The translations under genes and the position numbers were made by a program. From positions 124,001-188,000 of the forward strand of contig JAZRBM010000008.1 in the NCBI GenBank assembly GCA_045635085.1: a stretch of DNA of 64,000 nt, written 5' to 3'. This DNA comes from Congzhengia sp045635085. Lineage in GTDB: Bacteria > Bacillota > Clostridia > UBA1381 > UBA9506. This document shows positions 9,300 to 17,499 of this stretch, piece by piece. The notes beneath the pieces were generated by a model. The model saw nothing but the letters and a program-made list of their open reading frames with translations. It had not been told where the DNA came from and made no database searches. The first letter of the stretch is position 1, and the number at the start of each line of letters is the position of its first letter.

Positions 9300-9503
9300 T
9301 TATTTGTATACCTCAATCGCACAGTCGGGGCACATTGTAGCGCACATTGCACAACCGATACAAGCGTCAGGGTTAATAACTGCTGCGGGCTTATAGCCTT
9401 TAGCGTTTAAGCTTTCTGACTCGCCTAAAACCTTTTTAGGACAAGCGCCTATACAAAGGTAGCAGCCTTTGCATACGTTTTCTAAAATAACAACTTTTGC
9501 CAT
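9300..9503 (-). CDS. Two-[4Fe-4S] ferredoxin, delta-type subunit of 2-oxoacid oxidoreductase
   Basis: 67-aa ferredoxin domain with two CxxCxxCxxxCP clusters: CKGCYLCIGACP near the N terminus and CIGCAMCATMCP near the C terminus. It should carry electrons from the TPP site to free ferredoxin. ATG 9503 is preferred over the upstream in-frame ATG 9518 because GGAG lies nine bases before it. It sits between the ATPase gene and the alpha subunit. Confidence 0.9.
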   Translation of the reverse strand: MAKVVILENVCKGCYLCIGACPKKVLGESESLNAKGYKPAAVINPDACIGCAMCATMCPDCAIEVYK

Positions 9504-9522
9504 AATGATAATCTCCATTCCT

Positions 9523-10176
9523 CTAAATTTTTAAAAGTCTTCTCTCTATTTTAAAGAGCTTGTTTTTTATTTCGTCGCAAAAATCAGCATCTATTGCTGA
9601 TACCACATATTTAACGGGTAAATTAAGTGCAGAAGAAGCCTTGCAGACCAAATCGTAGCCTTCTTCTATAATTTCTTTTGTTGTTGCGTCAGCGATGTTT
9701 GTATCTGCAATTATATTTGTAACCTTAAGTCTTGATGACAGCTCGATATTTTCTTTCATTTCAATGATTTCGTCTACTGTAGAAGAGAGCGGGCGTTTGG
9801 TGTTAACCACAAGGCTCATCTCATAATCACTGTTGTCAAAAAACTGCTTATAGCGACCAAGAGCGATAGCTCCGTCATCATCACCGCCTACATCAATGAC
9901 GATTTTAGCGTCACTTTCGTTAAAAATTCTCATAATTTCTGCAGGGAGCACAGGAATATCCACGTTAGTTCCTGCATAGTCAGGGGCAATAACTGTAATG
10001 CCGTGGCTCTCTAAAAGCTTGCGTGCATCATTTGAACGAAAATAGGGGTTTACAATATCCAAATCTACCAAAATCACCTTGTCACAGCTTTTTTTAAGCT
10101 CTAAGGCGTAGCCGACAGAAAATTCTGTTTTGCCACTGCCATAATGACCTACGGTAATATATATTTTGCTATTCAT
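9523..10176 (-). CDS. P-loop ATPase of the MinD/ParA/CobQ type, first gene of the oxidoreductase operon
   Basis: 217-aa soluble nucleotide-binding protein. It has a Walker A variant VGHYGSGKTE near residue 7, a VDLDIVNPYFRS switch-like segment, VIDVGGDDDGA (Walker B-like) and VVNTKRP. These place it in the SIMIBI class with MinD/ParA and CobQ/CobB domains. No Cys motif of Mrp/NBP35-type Fe-S carriers is seen. ATG 10176 is chosen because GGTGG precedes it; an upstream in-frame Met at 10212 would add a hydrophobic leader that looks spurious. Being first in an operon of Fe-S-containing oxidoreductase subunits suggests a role in assembly or activation, but this is inference. Confidence 0.8.
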   Translation of the reverse strand: MNSKIYITVGHYGSGKTEFSVGYALELKKSCDKVILVDLDIVNPYFRSNDARKLLESHGITVIAPDYAGTNVDIPVLPAEIMRIFNESDAKIVIDVGGDDDGAIALGRYKQFFDNSDYEMSLVVNTKRPLSSTVDEIIEMKENIELSSRLKVTNIIADTNIADATTKEIIEEGYDLVCKASSALNLPVKYVVSAIDADFCDEIKNKLFKIERRLLKI

Positions 10177-10213
10177 AAAATACCACCATAAAAACAACCA
10201 TTTTATCCTCAAC

Positions 10214-10242
10214 AGTATAACATATTTTTTCGGTTATGTACA
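10214..10242 (-). promoter_or_regulatory. Candidate sigma-A promoter of the oxidoreductase operon
   Basis: On the minus strand TGTACA (10237-10242), 17-base spacer, TATACT (10214-10219). The -35 is weak, the -10 good, and the position 38 bases upstream of the ATPase start is sensible. Confidence 0.5.
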
Positions 10243-10347
10243 GTATTTTTTTACAAAAAAACAGTTTTTGTTTGCTTTTTTTAATTTATCTTGTTTTTTC
10301 TAAAAAGAGAACAATTAAATGGTGTCGATATAATTGGTACTTTTTTG

Positions 10348-10376
10348 TTGAAATTGCTATTTTCCTGTGTTATACT
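10348..10376 (+). promoter_or_regulatory. Sigma-A promoter of the monofunctional transglycosylase
   Basis: TTGAAA (10348-10353), 17 bases, TATACT (10371-10376), 33 bases upstream of the ATG at 10410. The AT-rich stretch 10243-10347 before it holds no gene. Confidence 0.7.
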
Positions 10377-10409
10377 TATTACATACTATTTAAAAATATG
10401 GAGCAAATA

Positions 10410-11108
10410 ATGAAAAAGCTTATTAAAAGACTTATATCGCTTGTTATTGTGCTGGCTCTGTGCGTTTTAGGGTATTATGCATCTTTAGGATATGTGGTTT
10501 ACAATAATGCCACAAGAGAAAAAAGCATAGATGCAAGAATAGAGGAAATAAAGAATCGCGAAAATTATACTGCTTTGTCGGAAATTCCGAAAATATATAA
10601 AGACGCTGTAATAGCAGTAGAGGACAGCAGATTTTATGAGCATAGCGGTGTGGATTTTCTCTCACTAGCCCGTGCTTTAATTGTAAATGTAAAAAACAGC
10701 GATTTGATTCAGGGCGGTTCGACAATAACACAACAATTTGCAAAAAATATGCTTTTTTCACACGAGCAGAATATGTCGCGAAAAGCAGCAGAGTTTTTTG
10801 CTACGTATTACATAGAAAAGCACTATAAAAAGGATGAAATATTAGAGCTTTATTTAAATGCAATTTATTATGGCGACGGATATTATAATATTTATGATGC
10901 ATCAATGGGATACTTTAATGTTGCGCCAATTGATATGAGCGACTATCAGGCAACTCTTTTAGTCGGAGTTCCGAACGCACCGTCTGTCTATGCACCGACT
11001 AAAAACCTAGAACTTGCACAAAAAAGACAGGACAAGGTTTTAGAAAGAATGGTTGAAGCAAAAGTTTTAACAGTTGAGGAAAAAAATCTGATATTAGAGG
11101 AAAGGTAG
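10410..11108 (+). CDS. Monofunctional peptidoglycan glycosyltransferase (GT51)
   Basis: 232-aa membrane-anchored GT51 domain that polymerises lipid II into glycan strands, without a transpeptidase domain. One N-terminal membrane helix covers about residues 8-28. The catalytic motif AVEDSRFYEHSGVD carries Glu71, and GGSTITQQ (102-109) and KDEILELYLNAIYYG follow, the standard GT51 motifs. ATG 10410 is used because GGAG ends six bases upstream; a longer open frame to 10236 lies ahead of the promoter and is not coding. The next gene begins four bases after the stop, so they are probably cotranscribed. Confidence 0.93.
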   Translation: MKKLIKRLISLVIVLALCVLGYYASLGYVVYNNATREKSIDARIEEIKNRENYTALSEIPKIYKDAVIAVEDSRFYEHSGVDFLSLARALIVNVKNSDLIQGGSTITQQFAKNMLFSHEQNMSRKAAEFFATYYIEKHYKKDEILELYLNAIYYGDGYYNIYDASMGYFNVAPIDMSDYQATLLVGVPNAPSVYAPTKNLELAQKRQDKVLERMVEAKVLTVEEKNLILEER

Positions 11109-11112
11109 CCCT

Positions 11113-11877
11113 ATGAAAAAGAAAGTATTGGCAATAGTTTTGCTCATTTTTATATTATCGGTTAATTCTTTGTGCTATGCACAGGAAGAGATACAGTCAT
11201 ATATGGAGCTTTCAACAGTGGGCGCTTGGAATATCTTTACCAAGGACATGGATAATCAGGAGCTTTTATCTGCAGTGGGGAAAAGTGCTGAGGAAATAAA
11301 CGAAATACTAAAGAGCACAGGCAGTGAGTCAGTTATAATAAATAAAGATAGCGGAACGCACGTGTTTCTTAAAGTGAAAAAGAATGATGCATCTTATGAT
11401 TTGTGGAATATATCAGACTTTGACGAAGTCTATATTATGGAAAATTTAAAAACAATTATTTACGATGCGTTTTTGATGGAATCTTTTAATTATCAGGATG
11501 AGAATGTAAAAATAAAGGACTATGCATATATGAAGTTCATCACAGTGCCAGGGAATGCTTATATAAACGGGACTGTACACGGTGTTATATGCGGCGGAAC
11601 AATAGTTAATGGCAGTGCGATTGTATTTACTATGATTACAGAAGAATACATACCCACGCAAGAAGACATTGATGCATTAGATGATATAGCAAAAGGTGTT
11701 TCTTTTACAGTAATCAAGGACAAGACAGAAAAAGCGCAAACTGGCGATGTGCAGAATGAAAATGAAGTTTTTCACTATATCCTCGGTGGATTTGCGGCTT
11801 TGGTTGTCATGATTTTTTGTGTTTATATGATAGCCAGAATAAAAAATAACGACTCTTCCCAAAATAAAGAAGAATAG
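11113..11877 (+). CDS. Exported protein of unknown function with C-terminal membrane anchor
   Basis: 254 aa with a clear signal peptide (KKK, hydrophobic core to about residue 19, CYA-QEE cleavage) and one C-terminal membrane helix (about 222-242) followed by a short charged cytoplasmic tail. The extracytoplasmic part is about 200 residues of mixed alpha/beta character. One segment, ITVPGNAYINGTVHGVICG-like in composition, is glycine-rich and hydrophobic, recalling small lipoprotein folds. I do not recognise the family. It follows the transglycosylase by four bases, suggesting an envelope role. Alternatives are a stress or secretion sensor; there is no direct evidence. Confidence 0.75.
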   Translation: MKKKVLAIVLLIFILSVNSLCYAQEEIQSYMELSTVGAWNIFTKDMDNQELLSAVGKSAEEINEILKSTGSESVIINKDSGTHVFLKVKKNDASYDLWNISDFDEVYIMENLKTIIYDAFLMESFNYQDENVKIKDYAYMKFITVPGNAYINGTVHGVICGGTIVNGSAIVFTMITEEYIPTQEDIDALDDIAKGVSFTVIKDKTEKAQTGDVQNENEVFHYILGGFAALVVMIFCVYMIARIKNNDSSQNKEE

Positions 11878-11884
11878 AAAAAGA

Positions 11885-11910
11885 AAGAACCGCAAGGTTC
11901 TTCTTTTTTT
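11885..11910 (+). terminator. Rho-independent terminator
   Basis: AAGAACC/GGTTCTT hairpin with GCAA loop (11885-11902) followed by CTTTTTTTT; ends the transglycosylase transcription unit. Confidence 0.85.
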
Positions 11911-11979
11911 TATACAAAATTAAAGGAAAAAAGAACTTTTTGTCGAATACGATATTAGAGATATCAGGAGGTGATGAAA

Positions 11980-13752
11980 GTGCCCAGGTTTATGCAAAGC
12001 TCAATAGACGAGGTTTTAAGTGGCAGCGATATAGTTGACATTGCATCAAACTATGTGACACTTAAGAGAAACGGCGCAGACTATGTTGCTCTATGCCCTT
12101 TCCACAGAGAAAAAACACCATCCTTTCACATTAGCTCGGACAAGCAGCTTTATTATTGCTTTGGTTGTGGCTCAGGTGGAAATATTATAGATTTTGTGAT
12201 GAAAATTGAAAATCTCGATTTTATTGATGCTATAAAATTTTTGGCAGAGCGTGCCGGTATAACCTTGGAAGAGGAAGTATACAGTCCCGAAATACAAAAG
12301 CGCCACGATAAGCGCGAGGCAATTTTAAAAATGAACAAGCTCGCTGCAAAACGATATGTTTTGAATTTGTCAGCGCCTGAAGCAAAAAACGCCAGGGAAT
12401 ACGCTTTTTCGCGTGGGCTAAACCGTGAAATCATAAGCACGTACGGAATAGGATATGCTCGTGACTCCTGGTCTGACCTGGTAGATTATTTAAAAGAATG
12501 CGGTTTTAAAAACGATGACATTATAGATGCGGGGCTCGCTGTAAAAAATGAAAAAGGGCACGTGTATGACAAATTCCGAAACAGACTGATGTTTCCTATT
12601 ATCGATGTTCGCGGGAACGTGATAGCTTTTTCGGGAAGAGCGCTCGATGACAGTCCTGCAAAATATATGAACTCACCGGAAACGCCCGTCTTTCATAAGG
12701 GGAGCAATATTTTTTCTCTAAATATCGCCAAGCAATACAGCGCTAAAGACGGCATAATACTGGTTGAGGGAAACATGGATGCGGTTTCTTTATATTCTTT
12801 TGGGTTTAAAACTGCAGTGGCAGGATTGGGCACGGCGCTGACTGACCAACAGGCGCAACTGCTGAAAAGATATACACCATTAGTGTATGTGTGTTATGAC
12901 AATGACGAGGCAGGTGAAAAAGCTGCCGAAAAAGCAATTAAGATACTCTCTGATGCAGGCATCAAGCTTAAGGTTATTTCCTATAAAGACGCAAAGGACC
13001 CTGACGAATATTTGAGAAAAAAAGGTGCAGAAAGCTTTAAAAAAGCAATTTCATCAGCCTTATCCGTAACAGAGTATAAAATTTTAAATATCAGAAAAAA
13101 ATATAATCTTGTCGCATCCTCCGAAAAAGTGGAATTTATAAACGCTGCAGCAGAAATACTATCTTTAAACGAAAATCCTGTCGAACGCGAAATTTATATT
13201 AAAAGAATTGCACAAGAGACGGATATTTCGATAGATTCAATAGCGGCTCAGGTCAACAAGATAATCTATGACAAAAACAGAAAAAAATATAAAAAAGCAG
13301 AAAAAGATGTTCAGTCCACTATGCAGGTTACGTATAAAAGGCGCGGTGAGCCAATTCCTACCGCCATATACAAATCAGAAAGAATGCTTTTAAACGTTAT
13401 ATTTTTTAACCTGCCGGCGTTCAAACTGGCAAAGGCGCAGCTTGATTGTGAAGACTTTTCTGATGATGCAAACAAACAGATGTTTGTAGAGATTTTAAAA
13501 TTCAGAGAAAGCACAGATACAAATGACCCAGGTGTATTTCTTGCAAATGTACACGAAAACCTAAGAAATACGGCAGCCGAAATTCTTTATAAAGAATATG
13601 TGGGCGATGCACAGACTACGACTGGAGATATTATTGATAAAATCAAACAGTTTAATCTTAATGAAAAAATAAACCAGCTTGCCAAAGAGGGCAAAGTAGA
13701 TGAAATAAATGAGCTTATTACAAAGGCTCGGAAGGAGAAGTCAAATGACTGA
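11980..13752 (+). CDS. dnaG: DNA primase
   Basis: About 590-aa primase that makes RNA primers at the fork. The CHC2 zinc finger (Cys39, His42, Cys60, Cys63) and the Toprim domain with VEGNMDAVSLYSFG and YDNDEAGEKA are intact; the C-terminal helicase-binding region is poorly conserved, as usual. The ribosome binding site AGGAGGTGA (11966-11974) is a full anti-SD complement. It best fits the GTG at 11980 (five-base spacing); GTG 11971 and ATG 11974 are in frame but overlap the site. The last eight bases overlap rpoD, the conserved primase-sigma operon. Confidence 0.96.
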   Translation: MPRFMQSSIDEVLSGSDIVDIASNYVTLKRNGADYVALCPFHREKTPSFHISSDKQLYYCFGCGSGGNIIDFVMKIENLDFIDAIKFLAERAGITLEEEVYSPEIQKRHDKREAILKMNKLAAKRYVLNLSAPEAKNAREYAFSRGLNREIISTYGIGYARDSWSDLVDYLKECGFKNDDIIDAGLAVKNEKGHVYDKFRNRLMFPIIDVRGNVIAFSGRALDDSPAKYMNSPETPVFHKGSNIFSLNIAKQYSAKDGIILVEGNMDAVSLYSFGFKTAVAGLGTALTDQQAQLLKRYTPLVYVCYDNDEAGEKAAEKAIKILSDAGIKLKVISYKDAKDPDEYLRKKGAESFKKAISSALSVTEYKILNIRKKYNLVASSEKVEFINAAAEILSLNENPVEREIYIKRIAQETDISIDSIAAQVNKIIYDKNRKKYKKAEKDVQSTMQVTYKRRGEPIPTAIYKSERMLLNVIFFNLPAFKLAKAQLDCEDFSDDANKQMFVEILKFRESTDTNDPGVFLANVHENLRNTAAEILYKEYVGDAQTTTGDIIDKIKQFNLNEKINQLAKEGKVDEINELITKARKEKSND

Positions 13753-14863
13753 AAATGAGCAGAGAATGTTAGACGCTATGTCTTTATTAACAACAAAGGG
13801 AAAAACAAACGGTGTTTTAACCTATAAAGAAATTGCAGACGTGTTGGGCGATGTAGAGCTAGAGCCTGAGCAAGTTGATAAAATCTATGAGGTTTTAGAG
13901 CAAGAGGGCGTAGAAGTTGTTGCTGATATGGAACGTGAGCTTGAAAAAATAGAGGAAGAGCTAGAAGACATAAAACCTACCGAAGAAATGGACGTAGCGG
14001 CAGAGGTTATGGAGATTTCTTCAGCCGAGGGTGTGTCGATTGACGACCACGTAAAGATGTATCTTAAAGAAATCGGTAAGGTTCATCTTCTTGATGCTGA
14101 AAGCGAGATGTTGTTGGCAAAACAGATGTCAGAAGGCGATGTTGAGGCAAGAAAGCGTCTTGCTGAGGCAAACTTAAGACTTGTTGTATCAATCGCAAAA
14201 AGATATGTTGGTCGTGGTATGTTGTTTCTGGACTTAATCCAGGAAGGTAACCTTGGTCTGATTAAAGCGGTTGAAAAGTTTGACTACTCTAAAGGCTATA
14301 AGTTCAGTACCTATGCCACATGGTGGATTCGCCAGTCAATAACCCGTGCTATCGCTGACCAGGCAAGAACAATTCGTATTCCTGTTCATATGGTGGAAAC
14401 AATTAATAAGCTAATCCGTGTATCTCGTCAGCTTGTGCAGGAATTAGGACGCGACCCGCATCCTAACGAAATCGCAAAAGAACTTAATATGTCTATAGAT
14501 AAGGTTCGCGAAATAATGAAAATAGCACAAGAACCCGTATCACTAGAAACACCTATTGGCGAGGAAGAGGACAGTCATTTAGGAGACTTTATTCCTGACG
14601 ATGATGCGCCTGCACCGTCAGAGGCAGCGTCGTTTGTCCTTTTAAAGGAGCAGCTGAGCAGTGTGCTTGATACACTTTCTCCCAGAGAGTCAATGGTTTT
14701 AAAGCTTCGCTTTGGTTTAGAAGACGGCAGAGCGAGAACTTTAGAAGAAGTCGGAAAAGAATTTGACGTTACACGTGAGCGTATAAGACAGATTGAAGCA
14801 AAGGCTCTTCGCAAATTACGCCACCCGTCAAGAAGCAAAAAATTAAAGGACTATTTAGAATAA
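13745..14863 (+). CDS. rpoD: RNA polymerase primary sigma factor (sigma A)
   Basis: 372-aa housekeeping sigma factor. A short acidic region 1.1 is followed by region 1.2 (DDHVKMYLKEIGKV), region 2 with FSTYATWWIRQSITRAIADQ-like core promoter-melting residues, region 3, and region 4 ending in TRERIRQIEAKALRKLRHP. ATG 13745 has AGGAG seven bases upstream and overlaps dnaG by eight bases (ATGACTGA). The many TTGACA/TATAAT-like promoters in this window match the specificity expected for it. Confidence 0.97.
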   Translation: MTENEQRMLDAMSLLTTKGKTNGVLTYKEIADVLGDVELEPEQVDKIYEVLEQEGVEVVADMERELEKIEEELEDIKPTEEMDVAAEVMEISSAEGVSIDDHVKMYLKEIGKVHLLDAESEMLLAKQMSEGDVEARKRLAEANLRLVVSIAKRYVGRGMLFLDLIQEGNLGLIKAVEKFDYSKGYKFSTYATWWIRQSITRAIADQARTIRIPVHMVETINKLIRVSRQLVQELGRDPHPNEIAKELNMSIDKVREIMKIAQEPVSLETPIGEEEDSHLGDFIPDDDAPAPSEAASFVLLKEQLSSVLDTLSPRESMVLKLRFGLEDGRARTLEEVGKEFDVTRERIRQIEAKALRKLRHPSRSKKLKDYLE

Positions 14864-14867
14864 ATTA

Positions 14868-14904
14868 AAAAGAGTTACAGCGAAATGCTGTAACTCTTTT
14901 TTTA
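14868..14904. terminator. Bidirectional terminator between rpoD and ndoA
   Basis: Perfect 14-bp stem (14868-14881 and 14887-14900, loop GAAAT) with A- and T-runs on both sides; serves convergent rpoD and ndoA. Confidence 0.92.
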
Positions 14905-14918
14905 TAATCCGACCAAAA

Positions 14919-15266
14919 TTACTCTGATATTCCGAAACTAATCCCCAAGGCCTCATCGACAGAAAGCAAAAGCTCGTCGCTGAGCCTGCCTATTTTTTCT
15001 TTCAGACGTCTTTTGTCTATCGTTCTGATTTGCTCAAGTAAAATTACAGAATCTTTAGCAAGACCAAAATCGTTAGCGCTTATTTCTATATGTGTAGGCA
15101 TTTTTGCCTTGTTGATTTGGGAGGTTATGGCGGCTATTATAACCGTAGGGGAAAACTTGTTTCCCACATCGTTCTGAACAATTAAAACGGGTCTTGTGCC
15201 ACCTTGTTCGGAGCCTATTACAGGGCTTAAATCAGCGTAAAAAATATCTCCTCTTTTTACAACCAC
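14919..15266 (-). CDS. ndoA: mRNA interferase toxin EndoA (MazF/PemK family)
   Basis: 115-aa ribosome-independent endoribonuclease that cuts mRNA at short sites. It carries the family start VVKRGDIFYADLSPVIGSEQGG with the catalytic Arg, PVLIVQND and IIAAITS, and a C-terminal EQIRTIDKRRL. GTG 15266 is chosen: GGAG is eight bases upstream, it lies one base after the antitoxin stop, and the length matches the 116-aa Bacillus protein; a TTG at 15284 would add six residues. This is the chromosomal, core-genome type of MazF that follows alr in many Firmicutes, not a plasmid addiction module. Confidence 0.93.
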   Translation of the reverse strand: MVVKRGDIFYADLSPVIGSEQGGTRPVLIVQNDVGNKFSPTVIIAAITSQINKAKMPTHIEISANDFGLAKDSVILLEQIRTIDKRRLKEKIGRLSDELLLSVDEALGISFGISE

Positions 15267-15267
15267 A

Positions 15268-15543
15268 CTATTCACACTCCGCAAGTTTTTCTTCTAACGC
15301 AGAAAATGCCTCCTCCTCTGCGCTAAAATACATTTCGGCAAGGCTTAAATTCAGCTCTGCCATTTCCTGATAACCATTTTTTAATTCTTCTTTTCTTGAA
15401 CGCTTTTTTCTTTCAGAAAGGTACAATTTCATAGCTTCTCTTACAAGCTCGCTACGATTGATATTAGCTACCTTTGCCGCGGAATCAACAGCTTCAAGCA
15501 GTGAATCTGGAACGGTTATCAAAACTTTTTTTAGCTGCGACAA
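15268..15543 (-). CDS. ndoAI: Ribbon-helix-helix antitoxin EndoAI
   Basis: 91-aa antitoxin. The N-terminal ribbon-helix-helix DNA-binding domain (KKVLITVPDSLLEAVDSAAKVANINRSE pattern) is followed by a basic stretch and an acidic helical tail that should wrap the toxin. The domain type is that of Bacillus EndoAI, not the AbrB-like MazE of E. coli. The start appears to be TTG 15543; a G-rich GGGGG lies about ten bases upstream, and no in-frame ATG fits. Order alr-ndoAI-ndoA is conserved in Firmicutes. Confidence 0.88.
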   Translation of the reverse strand: MSQLKKVLITVPDSLLEAVDSAAKVANINRSELVREAMKLYLSERKKRSRKEELKNGYQEMAELNLSLAEMYFSAEEEAFSALEEKLAECE

Positions 15544-15634
15544 TATTGTCAGGCCCCCATTCGTTTACCAAACGCTTCAGGTGTGTGCCTTTGCGTAGTA
15601 TTAAAAGTGTCGTAGGCTTTTCGCTACAAATATA

Positions 15635-15663
15635 ATTATACATTAGTTCTGTCAATCAGTCAA
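15635..15663 (-). promoter_or_regulatory. Sigma-A promoter of ndoAI-ndoA
   Basis: On the minus strand TTGACT (15658-15663), 17-base spacer, TATAAT (15635-15640). It lies in the 137-base gap after alr, so the toxin-antitoxin pair can be expressed apart from alr, with a leader of about 85 bases. Confidence 0.8.
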
Positions 15664-15680
15664 CGAACAAATATTAACAA

Positions 15681-16841
15681 TTATATATAGGTAAGTACGT
15701 CTATTATTTTGCCGCCCTTTATATAGGCTCTGGGGGTTCTGTTTCCTGTTAAAGATAGTATTTCATGAGGTACCGTGCCTGCGTTTTTAGCAAGTTCTTC
15801 CAAAGTTAGGCTGTTATCTCCTCCGTTTCCAAATACAATAACTTCGTCGCCGACATTTATATTATTGACAGAGGAAACGTCAATCATACATTGGTCCATA
15901 CAAATTCTTCCCACAACAGGAACCAAAACTCCGTTCACGCACATCTTAGCGTTGCCTGAGAGGCATCTTAAATATCCGTCAGCATAACCGATTGAAACGG
16001 TAGCAAGTTTTGTTTTTGTCTTTGTCTTATAGGTTGCGCCGTAACTGACGGGAGTGCCGGGCTCCTTTTCATCAATTCTTGTAATGCGTGCCTTTACAGT
16101 CATTGCCGGGATTAAGTTGAGCACCTTATCCATATTGGCATCGGGATAAAGCCCATAAACAATAATTCCCGGGCGAACCATATCCAAATGATACTCTGGA
16201 TATTCAATAACACCTGCGCTGTTGCAAATGTGCTTATATGTGAACTTGATATTTTCTTTTTCCAAGGCAGTGGCAACGCTCATAAATTTTTCGTACTGTA
16301 GGTTTGTCATTGCCCTGTCTTTTTCATCTGCACAGGAAAAATGTGTAAAAAGACCTTCCGTGCATACGTTTGGAAGATTGCAGATGTCTATTATTTTTTT
16401 TATATCTTTGTCAGTTGGTGAAAAACCGAGTCGTGACATACCTGTATCTATTTTTATGTGAAACTTTGCAAATTTATTCTGAATGATTGCAGCTTTTGAC
16501 ATAGCCTTAGCCAAAAGCTCGTCAGTTATAGTAGCCGAAATGTCATATTTAATCATATCGGCAGCTAAAGATGTATTAACGCTTCCCAAAACTAAAATAG
16601 GCTCTGAAAACCCGGATAGTCGAAGCTGCCTTCCCTCTTCAAATGTGGCAACACCTAACGCGTCAGCGCCGTTTTCTGTCATGGTTTTTGCTGTTTCAAA
16701 AAAACCGTGTCCGTAGGCATTTGCCTTTACTACACAGAGAATTTTTGTCTTTTCGCCAACTAGTTTTTTTATGCTTTTGACATTGTGCGCGATGGCGTCT
16801 AAATCAATTTCTGCCCATGCACGTGCTTGGTAGTTTTCCAT
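15681..16841 (-). CDS. alr: Alanine racemase
   Basis: 386-aa PLP enzyme that makes D-alanine for peptidoglycan. The PLP lysine is in VVKANAYGHG (Lys39). The C-terminal beta domain contains PVSYGATYKT, with the catalytic Tyr of the second active-site half, and RICMDQCMIDVS. Length is normal. It lies between a lipoprotein gene and the ndoAI-ndoA pair, as in Bacillus. Confidence 0.96.
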   Translation of the reverse strand: MENYQARAWAEIDLDAIAHNVKSIKKLVGEKTKILCVVKANAYGHGFFETAKTMTENGADALGVATFEEGRQLRLSGFSEPILVLGSVNTSLAADMIKYDISATITDELLAKAMSKAAIIQNKFAKFHIKIDTGMSRLGFSPTDKDIKKIIDICNLPNVCTEGLFTHFSCADEKDRAMTNLQYEKFMSVATALEKENIKFTYKHICNSAGVIEYPEYHLDMVRPGIIVYGLYPDANMDKVLNLIPAMTVKARITRIDEKEPGTPVSYGATYKTKTKTKLATVSIGYADGYLRCLSGNAKMCVNGVLVPVVGRICMDQCMIDVSSVNNINVGDEVIVFGNGGDNSLTLEELAKNAGTVPHEILSLTGNRTPRAYIKGGKIIDVLTYI

Positions 16842-16861
16842 AGTTTTTCTCCTTTGTGAGG

Positions 16862-17494
16862 TTAGTCTATATTAAAAACCGAGTCATCGTTTTTTTCGTT
16901 AAATTTAAAGTTTTCATACTTTGCAAACAAGAGTTTATTACCGTCTTTATCAAAAGCGGTCAATGTAAGAGGAGACAGTGTCTTGTTATCCAATGAAAGC
17001 GAAATGGTTCCGATACACAAATCGTTTTCTGAAGCTGTTACGGTGAGCACTGTTTTGTCGTTTTTTACAAGCGATGAATCGACAGTAAGAGAGGTTTCCT
17101 CAGACATATAATACGCCTTGAAAAAGTTGTTTAAAAACAAAAGACTCAGATATTCTTCGCTTGGCACAGTAAGAAAATACTCTGAGCCATCAGCTGATGT
17201 TTTGGTTTTTTTGCCGTTGGTTATTGTAGTTACGCTAAAGGTTGCGTTCTCGTCGGTAGCTCGGGTAAAAAATTTATCAGGAGACTTATACTTCTGACTC
17301 ACGAAATAACGGTTTTCGGTTTTGTTTGAAAAAACTGTCAGATCGAGGTCTGATGAGAAGCTTTCCATCTTGTTGTAGTGGTTATGAATTTTTTCGTAGA
17401 CGTCCATATCTTTGTCAGAAAACGGGGCAGAACACCCTGCATGCGACAAGGTTATCATTAGTGTAAGAAAAAGAACAAAAAATTTCTTACACAC
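16862..17494 (-). CDS. Predicted lipoprotein, LolA/YdcC-like
   Basis: 210 aa with a signal sequence and lipobox SHAGC near residue 20, so probably anchored to the outer face of the membrane. The mature part (YEKIHNHYNKMESFSSDLDLTV..., then repeated antiparallel-type strands ending in a FAKYENFKFNEK motif) looks like the LolA/RseB-like fold. The position just upstream of alr-ndoAI-ndoA matches Bacillus YdcC, a sporulation-associated lipoprotein, but direct orthology is inference. The apparent start is GTG 17494 with AAGGAG unusually far (13 bases) upstream, overlapping the end of the preceding gene. Confidence 0.78.
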   Translation of the reverse strand: MCKKFFVLFLTLMITLSHAGCSAPFSDKDMDVYEKIHNHYNKMESFSSDLDLTVFSNKTENRYFVSQKYKSPDKFFTRATDENATFSVTTITNGKKTKTSADGSEYFLTVPSEEYLSLLFLNNFFKAYYMSEETSLTVDSSLVKNDKTVLTVTASENDLCIGTISLSLDNKTLSPLTLTAFDKDGNKLLFAKYENFKFNEKNDDSVFNID

Positions 17495-17499
17495 TAAAT

